DNA from: Pseudomonadota bacterium
GTDB taxonomy: Bacteria > Pseudomonadota > Alphaproteobacteria > Rhizobiales > Hyphomicrobiaceae
Assembly: GCA_021813195.1 (NCBI GenBank)
Contig: JAKALI010000207.1
Location: forward strand, 1-7,090
Length of the DNA: 7,090 nucleotides
Direction of reading: 5' to 3'
Of the stretch, positions 5,653 to 7,090 are shown piece after piece. Below the pieces are notes generated by a model. That model was not told where the DNA came from and did no database searches. It saw only the letters and a list, made by a program, of their open reading frames with translations. Position 1 is the first letter of the stretch. Every line of letters starts with the position of its first letter. The position numbers and the translations under genes were made by a program.

Positions 5653-6732
5653 ATGCGTCCGCTGGAATTTGGCTGGTATCTGCCCACGCACGGCGACACG
5701 ACGGCTTATGGCCTTCCGGAGGCTCAGGTTCCGGGCTCGGTGGAGTTGTGCGAGCGGGTCATGCAGGCCGCCGAAAAAGCCGGCTTCGAATATCTCCTGA
5801 TCCCGGTCGGCTCGGTGTGCTGGGAGGCCTGGATTACCGGCGCCTTCATGGCGGCGCGCTCGGGCAAGATCAGGCCGCTGATTGCGGCGCGACCCGGCTA
5901 CATCAATCCGGTGCTGATGGCCAAGATGGTCGCAACCTTCGACCAGATGTCGGGCGGGCGCATCTGCATCAACCTGATCGCGGGGCAGAACGAGAGCGAG
6001 GTCGAGGCCGAAGGCGTGCGCTACGCCAAGGAAGAGCGCTATACGCTGATGGAGGAAGAGGTCTCCATCCTGAAGGCGCTGTGGTCGACCCGCGGTCCCG
6101 TGCATTTCGACGGCAAGTTCCACAAGATCTCCGGCGCCTTCATCCGGCCGCGGCCGCTGCAGAAGCCGCATCCGAAATTCTATCTCGGCGGCGGCTCGCG
6201 CCAGGCCTGGGAGTTGTCGGCCAAGCATTCCGACGTGCATTTGTTCTGGGGCGACCTGCCTGAAAGGATCGCTTCGAATATCGCCGAGATCCGGCAGATG
6301 GCGCGCGCCCATGGCCGCGAGAACGATATCGGCTTCGGCATGCGGCTGCAGGTGATCTGCCGCGAGAACGAGGCCGACGCCTGGGAGGCCGCCGACCAAC
6401 TGGTGCGCCACGCCACCGAGCGGCAGAAGCAGGAAATGCAGACGCTCTACAACAAGTCGGAAGCCAACATGCGGGTGCAGCAGCTTGCCCGCGAGCACGG
6501 CGATCTCCTGATGCCTCATCTCTGGACCGGCATCACCAAGGTGCGTCCCGGCGCCGGCATCGCCGTGGTCGGCAATCCCGAGCAATGCGCCTCGACCCTG
6601 CAGCAGTTCATCGACGCCGGCTGCCACTCGTTTTGCCTGTCCGGCTATCTCCACGACGAGGAAGCCGAGCGTTTCGGCCGGCTGATCCGCCCGATTCTGG
6701 CCGAGAACAACCGCGGGCGGCTTGCCGCGTAG
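5653..6732 (+). CDS. SsuD-like LLM-class flavin-dependent monooxygenase
   Basis: A bacterial-luciferase-like TIM-barrel enzyme that should use reduced FMN (from a separate reductase) and oxygen, most likely to cleave a sulfonate or a related organosulfur compound in the cytoplasm. It has 359 residues, slightly short of E. coli SsuD (381). Family marks in order are FGWYLPTHGDT (6-16), PVGSVCWEAW with C56 aligning with SsuD Cys54, RPGYINPVLMAKMVATFDQMSGGRI (80-104), NLIAGQ, FYLGGGSRQAWELSAKHSDVHLFWG (176-200), R231 in GMRLQV, R298 in KVRPGAG and LSGYLHDEEAERFG (Y332). The SsuD His228 position is Gln233 here, so the substrate may differ. The ATG at 5653 is chosen over a TTG at 5617 because AGGGAG precedes it by nine bases and the fold starts there. 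No ssu transporter or SsuE is in view. The gene is strongly GC-rich, unlike the tRNA junction to its left. Confidence 0.88.
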   Translation: MRPLEFGWYLPTHGDTTAYGLPEAQVPGSVELCERVMQAAEKAGFEYLLIPVGSVCWEAWITGAFMAARSGKIRPLIAARPGYINPVLMAKMVATFDQMSGGRICINLIAGQNESEVEAEGVRYAKEERYTLMEEEVSILKALWSTRGPVHFDGKFHKISGAFIRPRPLQKPHPKFYLGGGSRQAWELSAKHSDVHLFWGDLPERIASNIAEIRQMARAHGRENDIGFGMRLQVICRENEADAWEAADQLVRHATERQKQEMQTLYNKSEANMRVQQLAREHGDLLMPHLWTGITKVRPGAGIAVVGNPEQCASTLQQFIDAGCHSFCLSGYLHDEEAERFGRLIRPILAENNRGRLAA

Positions 6733-6741
6733 GAGGATAGG

Positions 6742-7071
6742 ATGTCCGTTCGCCGGTTGATGCTTGCGCTCATGCTGTTTGCGTCGTTGCCGGCGGGCGT
6801 GGCGAGGGCCGATGCCATCGACGGCGACTGGTGCAGCGCCGACGGCCAGCGCATGTCGATCCGGGGCGACAACATCGTGACCCCGAGCGGCAAGCAGGTC
6901 GCCGGCAATTACAGCCGGCACGCCTTCGATTACGTCATTCCATCCGGCGACCCCGGCGCGGGTGAGGGCGTGAGCATCATCCTGCACGGCGAGTATCTGG
7001 CGTTCTCGCGCCAGGGTGAGAAAGGCGACCGCCCGACCGAATGGCGCCGCTGCAAGGATCTGAACAGCTAG
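6742..7071 (+). CDS. Small secreted protein of unknown function
   Basis: A 109-residue protein I cannot assign to a named family. Residues 1-23 form a Sec signal peptide (MSVRRLMLALMLF core, cleavage after GVARA). The mature part of about 86 residues starts DAIDGDWCSADGQRMSI and ends WRRCKDLNS. It contains two cysteines, C31 and C104, that could form a disulfide in the periplasm. The pattern of a small beta-rich domain with GDW near the start and W-RC at the end resembles conserved hypothetical secreted proteins of Bradyrhizobiaceae, as I recall them. AGGAGG at 6731-6736, overlapping the stop of the monooxygenase gene, gives a strong ribosome site; the two genes are nine bases apart and probably co-transcribed. 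A functional link with the monooxygenase is not shown by sequence. Confidence 0.82.
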   Translation: MSVRRLMLALMLFASLPAGVARADAIDGDWCSADGQRMSIRGDNIVTPSGKQVAGNYSRHAFDYVIPSGDPGAGEGVSIILHGEYLAFSRQGEKGDRPTEWRRCKDLNS

Positions 7072-7090
7072 AGCATGATCCGGAAAAGTG
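7072..7090. repeat. Start of a dispersed intergenic palindromic repeat (cut by window edge)
   Basis: AGCATGATCCGGAAAAGTG begins immediately after the stop codon of the preceding gene. From memory this is one arm of a palindromic element scattered between genes in Bradyrhizobium, Nitrobacter and other Rhizobiales, whose other arm reads CGGTTTTCCG...GATCATGC. Only the first arm is inside the window, so the palindrome cannot be confirmed here. Its position right after a stop codon suits an mRNA 3'-end structure. Confidence 0.6.

Noticed and set aside
5500..6987. A 495-codon open frame on the minus strand opposite the monooxygenase and secreted-protein genes
   Set aside because: It is His/Leu/Ala/Gly-rich antisense sequence with no family features, covers two well-supported plus-strand genes and runs into the broken tRNA. 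Long antisense frames are expected in GC-rich DNA.
1..7090. CRISPR array, insertion sequence, toxin-antitoxin pair or anti-phage system
   Set aside because: No regularly spaced repeats, transposase motifs, paired small genes or defence domains are visible; the protein genes belong to efflux, regulatory, TPR and monooxygenase families plus one unknown.

Overview
The window looks like a chromosome segment of an alphaproteobacterium of the Bradyrhizobium/Nitrobacteraceae type. The evidence is the GC-rich coding sequence, a tRNA promoter of the alphaproteobacterial pattern (TTGACC, 17 bases, CTATCT), a Bradyrhizobium-flavoured secreted TPR protein, and the first 19 bases of a palindromic repeat (AGCATGATCCGGAAAAGTG) that I recall as common between genes in Bradyrhizobium and its relatives. 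The assignment is inferred from sequence character, not from a search.

Layout. Positions 1-1850 (minus strand) hold a heavy-metal RND efflux operon: a TolC/CzcC-type outer-membrane factor, then, overlapping it by four bases (ATGA), the first 187 codons of a CzcA/CusA-type pump that runs off the left edge. Diverging from it across about 110 bases, positions 1946-3951 (plus strand) hold a two-component system: an OmpR-type response regulator and a PhoQ-like sensor kinase overlapping by one base (TGATG). The most economical reading is that the pair senses an envelope or metal signal and controls the pump. Convergent with the kinase, 3983-4678 (minus) encodes a small secreted or membrane-anchored TPR protein.

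Positions 4679-5652 are a junction of visibly lower GC with no protein gene. They hold an intact tRNA-Arg(CCG) at 5142-5218 (minus) with its own promoter. Some 250 bases upstream of it in transcription order, at 5466-5509 (minus), lies a precise 5' half (acceptor strand, D-arm, anticodon arm) of a second, different tRNA-Arg(CCG), with no T-arm or 3' acceptor. This is the most interesting object here. It suggests a tRNA-associated integration or deletion boundary, with the metal-efflux/regulator/TPR block as probable acquired cargo facing the tRNA 3' end, and with the intact tRNA supplying the CGG-decoding function of the broken one. No integrase is visible in the window.

Positions 5653-7071 (plus, high GC, probably core chromosome) carry an SsuD-like flavin-dependent monooxygenase and, 9 bases on, a small secreted protein of unknown function. 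The right edge enters the dispersed palindromic repeat. I found no complete new defence or mobile system. The remaining genes belong to familiar families with some notable details, such as Gln in place of the SsuD active-site His, pump gene order C-A, and a TTG start.
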